Below the pieces are notes generated by a model. That model made no database searches. It saw only the letters and a program-made list of their open reading frames with translations, and was not told where the DNA came from. The translations under genes and the position numbers were made by a program. A stretch of DNA of 53,960 bases. Source: Bryobacterales bacterium. Lineage in GTDB: Bacteria > Acidobacteriota > Terriglobia > Bryobacterales > Bryobacteraceae. Shown here in pieces: positions 8,627-17,406 of this stretch. The stretch is taken from assembly GCA_003136675.1 (NCBI GenBank), contig PLFE01000054.1:5561-59520 (forward strand), written 5' to 3'. Each line of letters starts with the position of its first letter. Positions within the stretch are counted from its first letter, which is position 1.

Positions 8627-10725
8627 TGCCCAGAATCTATCTGTGCTTTCTGTGGCACATGCACCAGCCCTTTTATAAGGACCTGATCTCGGGCGAGTAC
8701 AAACTCCCGTGGACGCGCATGCACGCGTTGAAGGACTACTACGGAATGGTGCGCATCCTGGAGGAGTTCCCCGGCATTCGCCAGACCTTCAATCTGGTTC
8801 CATCCATGATGGTGCAGATTGAGGAGTACGCTTCCGGCCAGGCGCGCGATCCGTTTCTCGACCTTGCATTGAAACCCGCCGAATCACTCACCCCGGAAGA
8901 GCAGACATCGGTCCTGCGCCACTTCTTCCACGCCAATCCCGCCCGTATGATCTTCCGCTATCCGCGTTACAAGGAGCTGTATGACGCCTCGCGCGTTCAA
9001 CAGGGAAGCGCCACTGGCATCGGCCTCTTCGGCCCGCAGGAGTACCGCGATCTGCAGGTTCTCTCCCAACTTGCCTGGTTCGACGAATACTACCAGGAGA
9101 ACGACAAAATTACGGCCGCGCTGATTGCCAAAGGCCGCCACTACACCCTCGATGATCAAGCTGTGGTGGGCGGGAAAGAGCAGGAACTGGTCAGCCTGGT
9201 GATACCCGAATACAAGAAGCTGGCCGCTACCGGCCAGGTGGAGATTTCCACCACCCCCTTCTACCACCCCATCCTGCCGCTTCTCTGCGATTCCTCCATC
9301 GCCCGCGTCTCGCATCCCGGCGTCAACCTCCCTGGTGAATTCCGCTATCCGGAGGACGCGCGCGTCCAACTCACCATGGCGCGCGAATACACCGAACGCG
9401 TCTTTAGCGTGGCTCCCGTGGGGCTCTGGCCCTCCGAAGGCTCCGTCTCCGATGAGGTCTTCGCCCTTGCCGCCGACGTAGGTTTCAAATGGGCCGCCAC
9501 CGATAACGGAATTCTCGACCGGACGCTGGGTTACGGAGCCGGAGTCGACAACACCTACCGCCCATGGACATGGCGTCAAGGTTCCCGGGAAATGGGAGTC
9601 GTGTTTCGCGACCACCTCATGAGCGATCTCATTGGCTTTGTCTATTCCGCGATGCCGGCTCGCGATGCAGCCCAGAACTTCCTCTTTCGCATCCGGGAGA
9701 ATTGCCGCGGCATCCTCAGTTCCGGACGCGATGCCCTGGTGCCCATCATCCTTGATGGCGAAAATGCCTGGGAATATTACGACCGCAGCGGCCGTCCGTT
9801 CTTCCGCGAGCTCTATTCCGGCATCCTGGCCGATTCGCAAATGGAAGCCATCAAGGTCTGCGAGGCCTTTGAAAAGATCAAACCCACCACGCTCGACCAC
9901 ATCTTCCCTGGCTCCTGGATCAACTCCAATTTCGATGTCTGGATTGGCGACGACGAAGACAACCGCGCATGGAATTTCCTGCTGGCCGCGCGCCAGACGT
10001 ATGACCGGCACACCGGCGCGACGGAAGCGCAGCGCAAGCTGGCTTTCGAGGAACTCCTCATCGCCGAGGGCAGCGATTGGTGTTGGTGGTATGGACCGGA
10101 ACACGAAACCGCCAACCGCGAGGAATTCGATGCGCTATTTCGCGCTCACATTGCCAATGTGTACCGCGCCTTGGGTCTTCAGGCCCCGGAAGATCTTTCC
10201 CGGCCCATTCTTCGTGTGGATGTCGCGGAAACGCAAACCAGCCCTACTGGGCCGGTGAATGCAGCAGTTGATGGGATTGTGAGTTCTTATTTCGAATGGC
10301 TCGCCGCGGGTCTGTATCAGGTATCGGCGCGCGGTGGAGCGATGCACGGCAAGCGATTCCTAGTGAAAGATGTTCGCTACGGGTCTAGCGAGGGAAGGCT
10401 TTTCCTACGCTTCGACTTCGCGAAAGGCTCCGAAGACATTCTGGATGAACTGGAAATTCGCATCGTGATCCGCACCCAAGGCACGAAGGATGACCAAACT
10501 CTCTACATCGCGATCGCCGGTGGCGTAGCCACTCTAATGTCTGGTCCGCGAGGGGTGCTCTGCGCTTACCAAAACATCCTAGAGGTCGGCGTCCCTCTTC
10601 CGGCCACGGCCAAAGAGGTTAAATTCCAAGCTTCTTTCTGGAACGATGGACTTCCCGTGGATGCCGTCCCCGTTCAGGACTGGCTGACCGTCGCGACGGG
10701 CGATCAGGTCGACTGGGTAGTGTAA
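8626..10725 (+). CDS. Glycoside hydrolase family 57 protein
   Basis: 699 residues. It opens with the GH57 signature PRIYLCFLWHMHQPFYKD. The catalytic nucleophile Glu is in WPSEGS (E271), and the probable acid/base Asp is in DGENAWEYY (D377). A ~250-residue C-terminal part looks beta-rich and may be an accessory domain. GH57 enzymes act on alpha-1,4-glucans (amylase, amylopullulanase, branching or 4-alpha-glucanotransferase); the exact specificity is not clear. There is no signal peptide, so a cytoplasmic role in storage glucan metabolism is likely. It is translationally coupled to the upstream phosphoesterase and followed by a hairpin terminator. Confidence 0.93.
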   Translation: MPRIYLCFLWHMHQPFYKDLISGEYKLPWTRMHALKDYYGMVRILEEFPGIRQTFNLVPSMMVQIEEYASGQARDPFLDLALKPAESLTPEEQTSVLRHFFHANPARMIFRYPRYKELYDASRVQQGSATGIGLFGPQEYRDLQVLSQLAWFDEYYQENDKITAALIAKGRHYTLDDQAVVGGKEQELVSLVIPEYKKLAATGQVEISTTPFYHPILPLLCDSSIARVSHPGVNLPGEFRYPEDARVQLTMAREYTERVFSVAPVGLWPSEGSVSDEVFALAADVGFKWAATDNGILDRTLGYGAGVDNTYRPWTWRQGSREMGVVFRDHLMSDLIGFVYSAMPARDAAQNFLFRIRENCRGILSSGRDALVPIILDGENAWEYYDRSGRPFFRELYSGILADSQMEAIKVCEAFEKIKPTTLDHIFPGSWINSNFDVWIGDDEDNRAWNFLLAARQTYDRHTGATEAQRKLAFEELLIAEGSDWCWWYGPEHETANREEFDALFRAHIANVYRALGLQAPEDLSRPILRVDVAETQTSPTGPVNAAVDGIVSSYFEWLAAGLYQVSARGGAMHGKRFLVKDVRYGSSEGRLFLRFDFAKGSEDILDELEIRIVIRTQGTKDDQTLYIAIAGGVATLMSGPRGVLCAYQNILEVGVPLPATAKEVKFQASFWNDGLPVDAVPVQDWLTVATGDQVDWVV

Positions 10726-10727
10726 GA

Positions 10728-10753
10728 GGGGCGGGCAAGATGCCCGCCCTTTT
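10728..10753 (+). terminator. Rho-independent terminator after the GH57 gene
   Basis: GGGCGGGC (10729-10736) pairs perfectly with GCCCGCCC (10742-10749) around a five-base loop AAGAT. Four T residues follow (10750-10753). It lies three bases after the GH57 stop and between convergent genes. The opposite strand has no T run, so it should mainly serve the plus strand. Confidence 0.8.
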
Positions 10754-10771
10754 ACAACTAAGGCCCAGGAG

Positions 10772-11461
10772 TTAGTCGCCCTGTTTGTGCATCGAATTGC
10801 GATTGAGAACGCCTTCAAAACGCGCTGCCGCGGCAGGCGCAGGAATGCCGGTCTCAAGAATTTCCCGGTTCGTCACATCGCGACCGTAGAGTTCCTTGTC
10901 GGCTTCATGATCGGGGCGAAGCGTCGCGCCTTCGAGCGAAATCCCCGCAAACAACCCGCGCGAACGCGAATACGAAAGAATCTCGGCATGCATTTGTGCG
11001 TCGGTCTGGGCAGACAAATCGCGGCCCACCGGACCACCCGCCACGGACGCGTCTCCGCCCAGCGTGAACTTGTCTTCCAGCAGCTTCTGCTCGCCGCTCT
11101 TATTCTTGACGATCAGGATCACGTCCTGTTCCGAAGCGCCAATCTGAAATCCAACGCTTCCGCCTTCAATGCGCATCGCGGCCGGAGCGCTCCATCCCAT
11201 TCTTCCCTCGCCCTTGCGGCAAACCGCGTAGCCGCGTCCAAATTTTGCGCCCACGATGAATCCCGCCTTCTTGACTCCCGGCACCACCACCACGCACTGG
11301 GCTTGGTCGATCAAGTCCTGTGGAACGCCCTTGTCGTCCATATGCATCATGGAATGCACTACGTCCGCGGCGTCGTTTAGGCGATTCGCGGCACTTTCAT
11401 CGGCAAACATTGCTGGAGCCATCGCGATAACGCCGGCTGCCACCAAGCTAAAAATCTTCAT
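10772..11461 (-). CDS. Secreted SYLF/YSC84-type lipid-binding protein
   Basis: 229 residues from the ATG at 11461, chosen because GGAGGAG lies about 10 bases upstream and MKIFSLVAAGVIAMAPAMFA is a clear signal peptide. The mature protein carries the SYLF (Ysc84 actin-binding/DUF500) fold: AQCVVVVPGVKKAGFIVGAKFGRG, GSVGFQIGASEQDVILIV, DLSAQTDAQMHAEILSYSRSRGLFAGISLEG. Family members bind phosphoinositides or other lipids in eukaryotes; in bacteria the periplasmic role is poorly defined. It stands alone, convergent with the GH57 gene and divergent from the methyltransferase gene at 11587. Confidence 0.9.
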   Translation of the reverse strand: MKIFSLVAAGVIAMAPAMFADESAANRLNDAADVVHSMMHMDDKGVPQDLIDQAQCVVVVPGVKKAGFIVGAKFGRGYAVCRKGEGRMGWSAPAAMRIEGGSVGFQIGASEQDVILIVKNKSGEQKLLEDKFTLGGDASVAGGPVGRDLSAQTDAQMHAEILSYSRSRGLFAGISLEGATLRPDHEADKELYGRDVTNREILETGIPAPAAAARFEGVLNRNSMHKQGD

Positions 11462-11586
11462 TTGTGTCTTTCTCCTCCAGTTGGGGATGTGCGTTTCCGG
11501 TGCCATAGTACGAATTGATACGGTTCGTGTACGCTCGTATTCACACGTCTTCTCTTTTCTTAGCACGTTAAGCTGAAAAGACCGAC

Positions 11587-12522
11587 ATGAATGTTGAAAT
11601 CCTGCTGACCGAGGCGGAAATTGCGGAAGAGTTTACCGAGTCGTTGGAAGCCCGCGATCTGCCTGAGAAGTTCCTCTACTGGTTCCCGCTATCGGTAAAG
11701 ACGTGGCGCATCCTTGCCGCCAGCCCGGCGTTTTCCGGGCTGAGCAGCACCTGGGAGACTCTCCGGGAGAACACGCGCGATCTGGTCAGCCACTTCGATA
11801 GCGAAGTGCCCGTGGTCAGTTTCGGAGCAGGGGATGGCTCCAAAGATCGAATGCTGCTGCGGGAAATTCGCGCCGCTGGCAAAAACGTGAAATATTTTCC
11901 GGTCGATGCCAGCCAGACTCTGCTCGAAGCAGCCTGCGCCGCCGCCGAAGATGACGACTTCGATGTCACCGGAATCAAAGGCGACATTTCAAGCCGCATG
12001 CATTTGCTGCTGGCCGCCGATGCCGCCGAAGCGCCGCGCCTGTTTCTGATGGCGGGCAACACGCTCGGCGGATTCGATCCGCTGGACCAGATCCGCAATA
12101 TCTCGGATGGTATGCGTCCCGGCGACCGGCTGGTCATCGATGCGGAACTCGACTCGCCCGAAGCTCTTGAGAGCGCTTCCTCCGATGCGGCGCGGGCATT
12201 TGCATTCGCGCCTCTCGCAAGTGTCGGCGTCACGCCCGAGGACGGCCGCATTCGCTTTGAACGAAAGGAAGATTCCCGGCATGCCGGCCTGGCCATGGTC
12301 ACCAAGCACTTCCAGTCCGACCGCGACCTGCGCATCCCGCTGGCCGCGTCGGAAATCAGCATGGCGCGCGGTGAGCGGATCTTTATGAATTTCCGCTATC
12401 TGTTCACGCCCGAGGCGTTTCGCTGGCTCCTGGAATCCCAGGGCCGGTTGAAAGTGGATCAACAGATTAAGTCGAGCGATAACCGCTTCACGACCGCCGT
12501 CTGCTCGAAACACCTGCAGTAA
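11587..12522 (+). CDS. EgtD-like SAM-dependent methyltransferase (Methyltransf_33 family)
   Basis: 311 residues. The SAM-binding motif appears as VVSFGAGDGSKD, followed by YFPVDASQTLLEAA and FLMAGNTLGGFDP. The last recalls the GSTIGNF segment of L-histidine N-alpha-methyltransferase EgtD. The C-terminal part ends MNFRYLFTPEAFRWLL...FTTAVCSK, similar to the EgtD end. No egtB-like sulfoxide synthase is in the window, so an ergothioneine role cannot be assumed and the acceptor may be another amino acid or metabolite. The last 35 bases overlap tail-to-tail with the membrane protein gene on the other strand. Confidence 0.78.
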   Translation: MNVEILLTEAEIAEEFTESLEARDLPEKFLYWFPLSVKTWRILAASPAFSGLSSTWETLRENTRDLVSHFDSEVPVVSFGAGDGSKDRMLLREIRAAGKNVKYFPVDASQTLLEAACAAAEDDDFDVTGIKGDISSRMHLLLAADAAEAPRLFLMAGNTLGGFDPLDQIRNISDGMRPGDRLVIDAELDSPEALESASSDAARAFAFAPLASVGVTPEDGRIRFERKEDSRHAGLAMVTKHFQSDRDLRIPLAASEISMARGERIFMNFRYLFTPEAFRWLLESQGRLKVDQQIKSSDNRFTTAVCSKHLQ

Positions 12523-14485
12523 CGCCGTAGCCGAGGCCAAGCAATAACGCCGACAAGCTCATCGCTCTCGTGACCACGCGCTCAGTTCCTCCCGTGTACC
12601 GCAGCGAAACCTCGCAAGGGCCCTTGCAATCCGGCTCGATCACCATCTGTCCGAGGGCGTCGCCGATCACCTTCTGCGGCCGTCCACCGGCCCATGCTTC
12701 CCACCCTCGTTCATAAGTGACCTGAACCGCGATCACCCGCCCAGGATCGACGTTGGTGCGGATATCGGCTTCGCTCAAATTCTTCCACTCAAAGGAAGCC
12801 GGAGAATAGGCGGGATCGTCAAGAGCCGCCACATAAGCCTCGGCCGGCGCGGTGTCGAGGCCATTTTCCGGCACGCGTTTCACGACCGCCTCTCTAGGAA
12901 TCACGTGCGCCAGTGACAGCGAGCGGCTCGGCACCTCATAAATGGCGTCTCCGTGGTCGCGCCACAGGAGCGGAAGAACCCCGTCAAACTTGCGGGGATG
13001 AACCATCGTGTTGTATTCGTTGCTGCTCTCCGGCCCGGACACCGATATCTGATGCACTCCAAAAGCTTTGAGCCATAAGATCGAGATAGCGGCATCCCTG
13101 TCGCCCGCATTCATCCCCGTGTAAATGACAAAGCTGACGATCGGGATGAATCGATTGACCGTATGTTGATCGTGCCCGCCGGTGAGTTGCGGGTTGTCGG
13201 TGAACATGTTGTACATAAAACAGGCGGAACTGGAAATGAACGCCCGCTGTCCAGGCCGGTTTTGGTCCAGCCATTTGGCAATACGAACCTCGCCCAGGCT
13301 GCTCAGTTCGACGCCGCGGATCAAACCGCGCGCGTAAACCACCGCATGAATCAGCTGCGCCGTGAGACCGGCGATGCAAATGCCGGCAACTACCATGCGC
13401 GCTCGGGAAGGAAGCCGGTTGACGAGGGCCGCCCCGGCAAACACGATCGCCAGAAGGAGCGCCATATCCATCTCCAGTTCGTACCGCGCGGGCTGAGGAA
13501 CCAACGGAATGTCCCAAAGCCGCGAGGTCATCACGATGGCCGTGGGAACGTACCCAAACAACACGAAGAACTGAAGCGAGGACGAAGCTTTGAAGCGACG
13601 CATCGCCAGCCACAGGAGCAGGAAGGCGGCGCCCACGGCGGCCAGTGCCGCCCAAGTAGCAAACCGGTAACGGAAATCGCCGCCGACCGTAAAGGAGTTC
13701 GCGCGAATGGCCCTTACCATCGTGGGGCTGAACCATGGCGAGATCCACGAATAAGTCACGGTGAGGATGGCGAGGGCGCGCAACGGACGCGCCCACCATT
13801 TGGCGATTGGAAAGGCCATGAGCCAGCAGGCGAGCGCGATGACTAAGTCGACAATGCCGAAGGCATTACTCAGCACCACCGTGGCAGACATCACTCCGGC
13901 CAGAATCGTATAGGTCACGCTGCGCCGGACCAGCGCGCGGGAGAAGCATACCATGGCGACCAGCAGCAGGGCGAGCGCGGCGCTGTGCGGCGCTTCTCCA
14001 TAGACCACCAGGTCTTGTAATCGCCGCAGGTTCAATGCGCCGCCCGCGTCCGTCGTGATGACAGGGATCATCAGCGCGGATAGAGAAATTGACGAGTAAG
14101 CGAGAGCTGCAAATAGACTGACCAGTAACTTCCCGCTCAACTCCAGCGCCATCCAGAAGAGTGCGACGGCGCTTAGTACGTAGATGCCCGCGCTGACGAT
14201 GTGAAAAGATCTCGCCGCAGACAGGCCGCTGAGCAAGGTGAACGCCGCGACTAACCAATGCGTAAAGGGTAGATAGACTGTTTCAAGAGGAAGGCCACCA
14301 TTCCAAAATGGCCACCAGGACCACTGGCCGAGATACTTGGCTTGAATGCGGGCCATGGCGATAAAGGTACTCTCGATGGAGCCGTGATAGGCCGAGTACT
14401 CGACTCCGAATAACTTCGCCGCGATGGCGATATTGGCGATCAGCACCAGAAGCCCGCAGAGGAGAGGCCGCGTTTTACCGCCCAT
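12488..14485 (-). CDS. Large polytopic membrane protein, YfhO/GT-C-like
   Basis: 665 residues. The first ~400 hold roughly ten or more hydrophobic segments, starting with PLLCGLLVLIANIAIAAKLFG. An acidic SIESTFIAMARIQAKYLGQW loop lies after the first helix, resembling the first extracytoplasmic loop of GT-C glycosyltransferases. A soluble region (about 400-640) contains DQNRPGQRAFISSSACFMYN and NPQLTGGHDQHTVNR. One more hydrophobic segment (SALLLGLGYGVTAG) precedes an RRR tail. This architecture resembles 6-pyruvoyl-tetrahydropterin-synthase-related/YfhO membrane proteins that modify cell-surface glycans. No substrate can be named. It is divergent from the gene at 14509 with only 23 bases between the start codons. 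Confidence 0.7.
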   Translation of the reverse strand: MGGKTRPLLCGLLVLIANIAIAAKLFGVEYSAYHGSIESTFIAMARIQAKYLGQWSWWPFWNGGLPLETVYLPFTHWLVAAFTLLSGLSAARSFHIVSAGIYVLSAVALFWMALELSGKLLVSLFAALAYSSISLSALMIPVITTDAGGALNLRRLQDLVVYGEAPHSAALALLLVAMVCFSRALVRRSVTYTILAGVMSATVVLSNAFGIVDLVIALACWLMAFPIAKWWARPLRALAILTVTYSWISPWFSPTMVRAIRANSFTVGGDFRYRFATWAALAAVGAAFLLLWLAMRRFKASSSLQFFVLFGYVPTAIVMTSRLWDIPLVPQPARYELEMDMALLLAIVFAGAALVNRLPSRARMVVAGICIAGLTAQLIHAVVYARGLIRGVELSSLGEVRIAKWLDQNRPGQRAFISSSACFMYNMFTDNPQLTGGHDQHTVNRFIPIVSFVIYTGMNAGDRDAAISILWLKAFGVHQISVSGPESSNEYNTMVHPRKFDGVLPLLWRDHGDAIYEVPSRSLSLAHVIPREAVVKRVPENGLDTAPAEAYVAALDDPAYSPASFEWKNLSEADIRTNVDPGRVIAVQVTYERGWEAWAGGRPQKVIGDALGQMVIEPDCKGPCEVSLRYTGGTERVVTRAMSLSALLLGLGYGVTAGVSSRRRS

Positions 14486-14508
14486 AAGTGTGATAGAAGA
14501 AAGCTGTC

Positions 14509-15321
14509 ATGGAACAGAACCCGTACAAATTACGATACCGCGCGCTCGTCCTACTCCTCTTATCCGCTCTTCTCCCCGCTACCGCCGCCACGCGCAAGGT
14601 ATCGGTCGATGAAGCCCGCGGTCACCTCATCACGCCTCAGCCCGTGATCCGCGCTCAGCGCTCCCCTTATCAAAATCGTTTCGAAAGCGTGGTCCTCAGG
14701 CTCGTCGTCGATCCAGCCGGAAATGTGCGGAGCGCCGAATTGGAGGGTTCGTCGAGCTTCGCATCCCGCGCCGTCGAGATAGCGAAGAGGCTACGGTACC
14801 GACCATTTCTTCAGGATGGCGTTGCTGTGGAAGCGGAGGTTGAGCAGTACATCCGCATTCTTCCCATGGAGGTGCTGCCCGCCACTCATAACCCCTTTCC
14901 AGGAGTGGCCGACGTCAAGGACGTGGAGTTCTCGCTCAGCCGGTCGCGTTGCTTTGGAGCGTGCCCTTCCTACGAGTTGCGGATTACTGGTGACGGAGTG
15001 GTCAGGTACGAAGGAAAGAGCTCCGTAGCCGTTGTGGGCCAACGCACCGATCGAATAAGCGCCGAGTCGGTCCAGCAATTGCTTCAGGCTTTCCGCGCAG
15101 CGGATTTTTTCTCGCTATCCGATAGCTACCGAATGATGGTAACGGACTGCCCTACCTATGAGATAGGCGTCCGGGTCGGAGGCCGAAGTAAGCGCATTGT
15201 CGATTACGTTGGGGAAGAGGTGGGAATGCCCGGCGTCGTCACGGAACTCGAAGACCTGATTGATAACCTCACCGATTCGCAGAAATGGGTGAACACGGCA
15301 TCGCTCAACTATCGCCAGTAG
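14509..15321 (+). CDS. Secreted protein with TonB C-terminal-like and DUF6438-like domains
   Basis: 270 residues with an N-terminal signal/anchor (RALVLLLLSALLPATAA). Residues about 45-120 resemble a TonB C-terminal domain (VVLRLVVDPAGNVRSAELEGSS, AKRLRYRPFLQDGVAVEA). The rest resembles DUF6438 (VEFSLSRSRCFGACPSYELRITGDGVVRYEG), with a CFGAC cysteine pair and a later TDCPTYE. Both cysteine features fit an oxidised periplasmic protein. Without a long proline-rich spanner it is unlikely to be a genuine TonB energiser. The 3' end overlaps the convergent exporter gene by 13 bases. Confidence 0.75.
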   Translation: MEQNPYKLRYRALVLLLLSALLPATAATRKVSVDEARGHLITPQPVIRAQRSPYQNRFESVVLRLVVDPAGNVRSAELEGSSSFASRAVEIAKRLRYRPFLQDGVAVEAEVEQYIRILPMEVLPATHNPFPGVADVKDVEFSLSRSRCFGACPSYELRITGDGVVRYEGKSSVAVVGQRTDRISAESVQQLLQAFRAADFFSLSDSYRMMVTDCPTYEIGVRVGGRSKRIVDYVGEEVGMPGVVTELEDLIDNLTDSQKWVNTASLNYRQ

Positions 15322-16061
15322 GCATGATAGAAAAAGTAACCCGTCATCGCCACGCCGGTCGAAATCACGATGCCCCGCAAGACGCTGGTCTTGAGTTTCT
15401 GCGCGTAGTGCGCGCCCATGTAGCCACCGGCGATGGCTGCCGCCATCATGATCAGCGCCTGGGTCCAGTAGACTTTCCCCGCGGCCACGAACACCACCAC
15501 CGCCACTCCGTTCAGGCATCCGGCAAGAATGGTCTTGATGCCGTTCATGGCCGTCATATCCGTCATCCCGAAGGCCGCCAGCGCGGCCAGCATCAGGATT
15601 CCGATGCCGCCTCCGAAGTAGCCGCCGTAGATCGCGATCACAAACTGCGTCACGAGCAGAGTGCCGAAGCTGAAGGTAACGCGGCTCCTCAGTGCCGCGC
15701 CCAGCCGCTTGCTGGCGGCAAACATCACGGTGGCGAACAAGAGCAGCCAGGGCGTAAGCGCGACAAAGGTATTCTCCGGCGTCTTCAGCAAAACGATCGC
15801 GCCCAGCGTACCCCCCGCAATGCTTACCAGAATCAGCGTGCGTAAACTGATTTCCTCCAGCCTGGCCAACCCGTGCCGGTACGAAAAGGCGCTGGCGAAT
15901 GAGCCCGGAAACAATGCCACTGTATTCGTGGCGTTGGCGATCACCGATGGCACGCCGGTAAATACAAGAGCGGGGAATGTGAGAAAGCTACCGCCGCCCG
16001 CGATGGCATTGAGGGCCCCGCCCGCAAATGCCGCCAGCACTAATAGAACGATATGGAGCAT
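15309..16061 (-). CDS. TauE/SafE family sulfite/organosulfonate exporter-like permease
   Basis: 250 residues with about eight hydrophobic helices and the family signatures GGALNAIAGGGSFLTFPAL near the N-terminus and YGGYFGGGIGILMLAAL in the middle. TauE/SafE proteins are thought to export sulfite, sulfoacetate or related sulfur anions. The gene starts three bases after the cystathionine gamma-synthase gene on the same strand, so the pair forms a sulfur-linked operon (inference from context). Confidence 0.9.
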   Translation of the reverse strand: MLHIVLLVLAAFAGGALNAIAGGGSFLTFPALVFTGVPSVIANATNTVALFPGSFASAFSYRHGLARLEEISLRTLILVSIAGGTLGAIVLLKTPENTFVALTPWLLLFATVMFAASKRLGAALRSRVTFSFGTLLVTQFVIAIYGGYFGGGIGILMLAALAAFGMTDMTAMNGIKTILAGCLNGVAVVVFVAAGKVYWTQALIMMAAAIAGGYMGAHYAQKLKTSVLRGIVISTGVAMTGYFFYHAYWR

Positions 16062-16064
16062 ACT

Positions 16065-17222
16065 CTAGAACGCCGCGGCCAGTGCGTGCGCCAGGTCCGC
16101 CCGTAAGTCTTCCACGTCTTCCACGCCCACGGAAATGCGCACCAGTTGGTCTCCGATACCCGCCGCCTGTCTCTGCGCCGCGGGCACGGAGGCGTGGGTC
16201 ATAATCGCAGGATGCTCGATCAGGCTCTCCACACCGCCGAGGCTCTCGGCCAGCGCGAATAACTCGCAGGCTTCGAGAAAACGGCGCGCATTCTCGATGT
16301 CGCCCTTCAGCACCACGCTGATCATGCCGCCGAACGCGCGCATCTGACGCTTCGCCAATTCATATTGCGGGTGCGACCCCAGCCCCGGATAAATCACGCG
16401 CTCCACCCCTTTTTGCTTCTCCAGCCACGTGGCCAGATCCATGGCATTCTCCGAATGCCGCTGCATTCGTAGATGCAGCGTCTTCACGCCGCGCATCACC
16501 AGAAACGCGTCAAATGGTCCGCTGATCGCGCCTACCGCATTTTGCAAGTACCCTAGCCGTTCGGCGAGTTCCGCGTTGCCGCCCGCGACGGCGATGCCGC
16601 CCACCACGTCCGAATGGCCGTTCAGGTACTTGGTGGCGGAATGAATCACCAGGTCGAACCCGTGTTCGATGGGCCGTTGAATCCACGGACTCGCAAAGGT
16701 GTTGTCGCAAACTGAGATCAAGCCCGCATCGCGCGCCACGCGGGCGATCTCCGAAAGATCCACCAGATTCAGCAGCGGGTTCGAGGGTGTTTCCACCCAC
16801 ACCATGCGCGTTCGGGGCGTCAGCGCCGCGCGTAATGAATCCGCGTTCGCCAGATCGGTGAAGGTAAACGACAGCCCCGCCGAGCGCTTCCTGACGCGTT
16901 CGAATAACCGGAATGTCCCGCCATAGAGATCGTTCCCCGCCACCACATGATCGCCGGAATCGAGCAGATCCAGCGCCGTCGCGGTGGCCGCCACGCCGGA
17001 GGCGAAGGCAAATCCGCGCGTGCCGCTTTCAAGGTCCGCCACGCAGCGTTCATAGGCGAAGCGTGTGGGGTTCTGGCTGCGGGAATACTCAAAGCCTTTG
17101 TGTTTGCCGGGGCTTCGCTGAACGTAGGTGGATGTGGCGTAAATCGGCGTCGTGATCGCGCCGGTCGAGGGATCGGGCTCCTGACCTGCATGGATCGCGC
17201 GCGTGCCGAATCGTTGGGTCAT
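16065..17222 (-). CDS. metB: Cystathionine gamma-synthase/lyase-type PLP enzyme
   Basis: 385 residues from the ATG at 17222; a TTG two codons earlier (17228) is possible but adds only MF. It has the Cys/Met-metabolism PLP fold: ATSTYVQRSPGK, YSRSQNPTRFAYE, FASGVAATATALD, and the PLP lysine in HSATKYLNGHSD (K198). It ends in the usual RISVGVEDVEDLRADL segment. Members either join O-acyl-homoserine with cysteine (synthase) or split cystathionine (lyase); sequence alone does not fully separate them. It precedes a TauE-like exporter with a 3-base gap. A cystathionine beta-synthase lies 6 kb away, so a reverse-transsulfuration role is also possible. Confidence 0.88.
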   Translation of the reverse strand: MTQRFGTRAIHAGQEPDPSTGAITTPIYATSTYVQRSPGKHKGFEYSRSQNPTRFAYERCVADLESGTRGFAFASGVAATATALDLLDSGDHVVAGNDLYGGTFRLFERVRKRSAGLSFTFTDLANADSLRAALTPRTRMVWVETPSNPLLNLVDLSEIARVARDAGLISVCDNTFASPWIQRPIEHGFDLVIHSATKYLNGHSDVVGGIAVAGGNAELAERLGYLQNAVGAISGPFDAFLVMRGVKTLHLRMQRHSENAMDLATWLEKQKGVERVIYPGLGSHPQYELAKRQMRAFGGMISVVLKGDIENARRFLEACELFALAESLGGVESLIEHPAIMTHASVPAAQRQAAGIGDQLVRISVGVEDVEDLRADLAHALAAAF

Positions 17223-17406
17223 AAACAATAGAATGCCTTATCGCATCGCACGGTGTGTCTTTGCTCACCTTCCGGCTAAGCGATTGATGCGGAGAAGCAT
17301 AACCTCGAATGGCCCGGAAGATGCCTGTCTATTTGCAGGGTGAGTCGCTTCGGGCAATTTACCCGGATGACGCCCCAAGTTACTAATGGAAAGGAACTAT
17401 TCTTCA

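Noticed and set aside
8884..10104. Open frame of about 400 codons antisense to the GH57 gene
   Set aside because: The GH57 catalytic motifs on the other strand are unambiguous, and the antisense translation has no recognisable domain.
17240..17400. Possible GEMM-type cyclic-di-GMP riboswitch before the LPxT protein
   Set aside because: The region has GC-rich pairing potential (AAGCGA/TCGCTT arms) but lacks the conserved GEMM core; structure alone is not enough.
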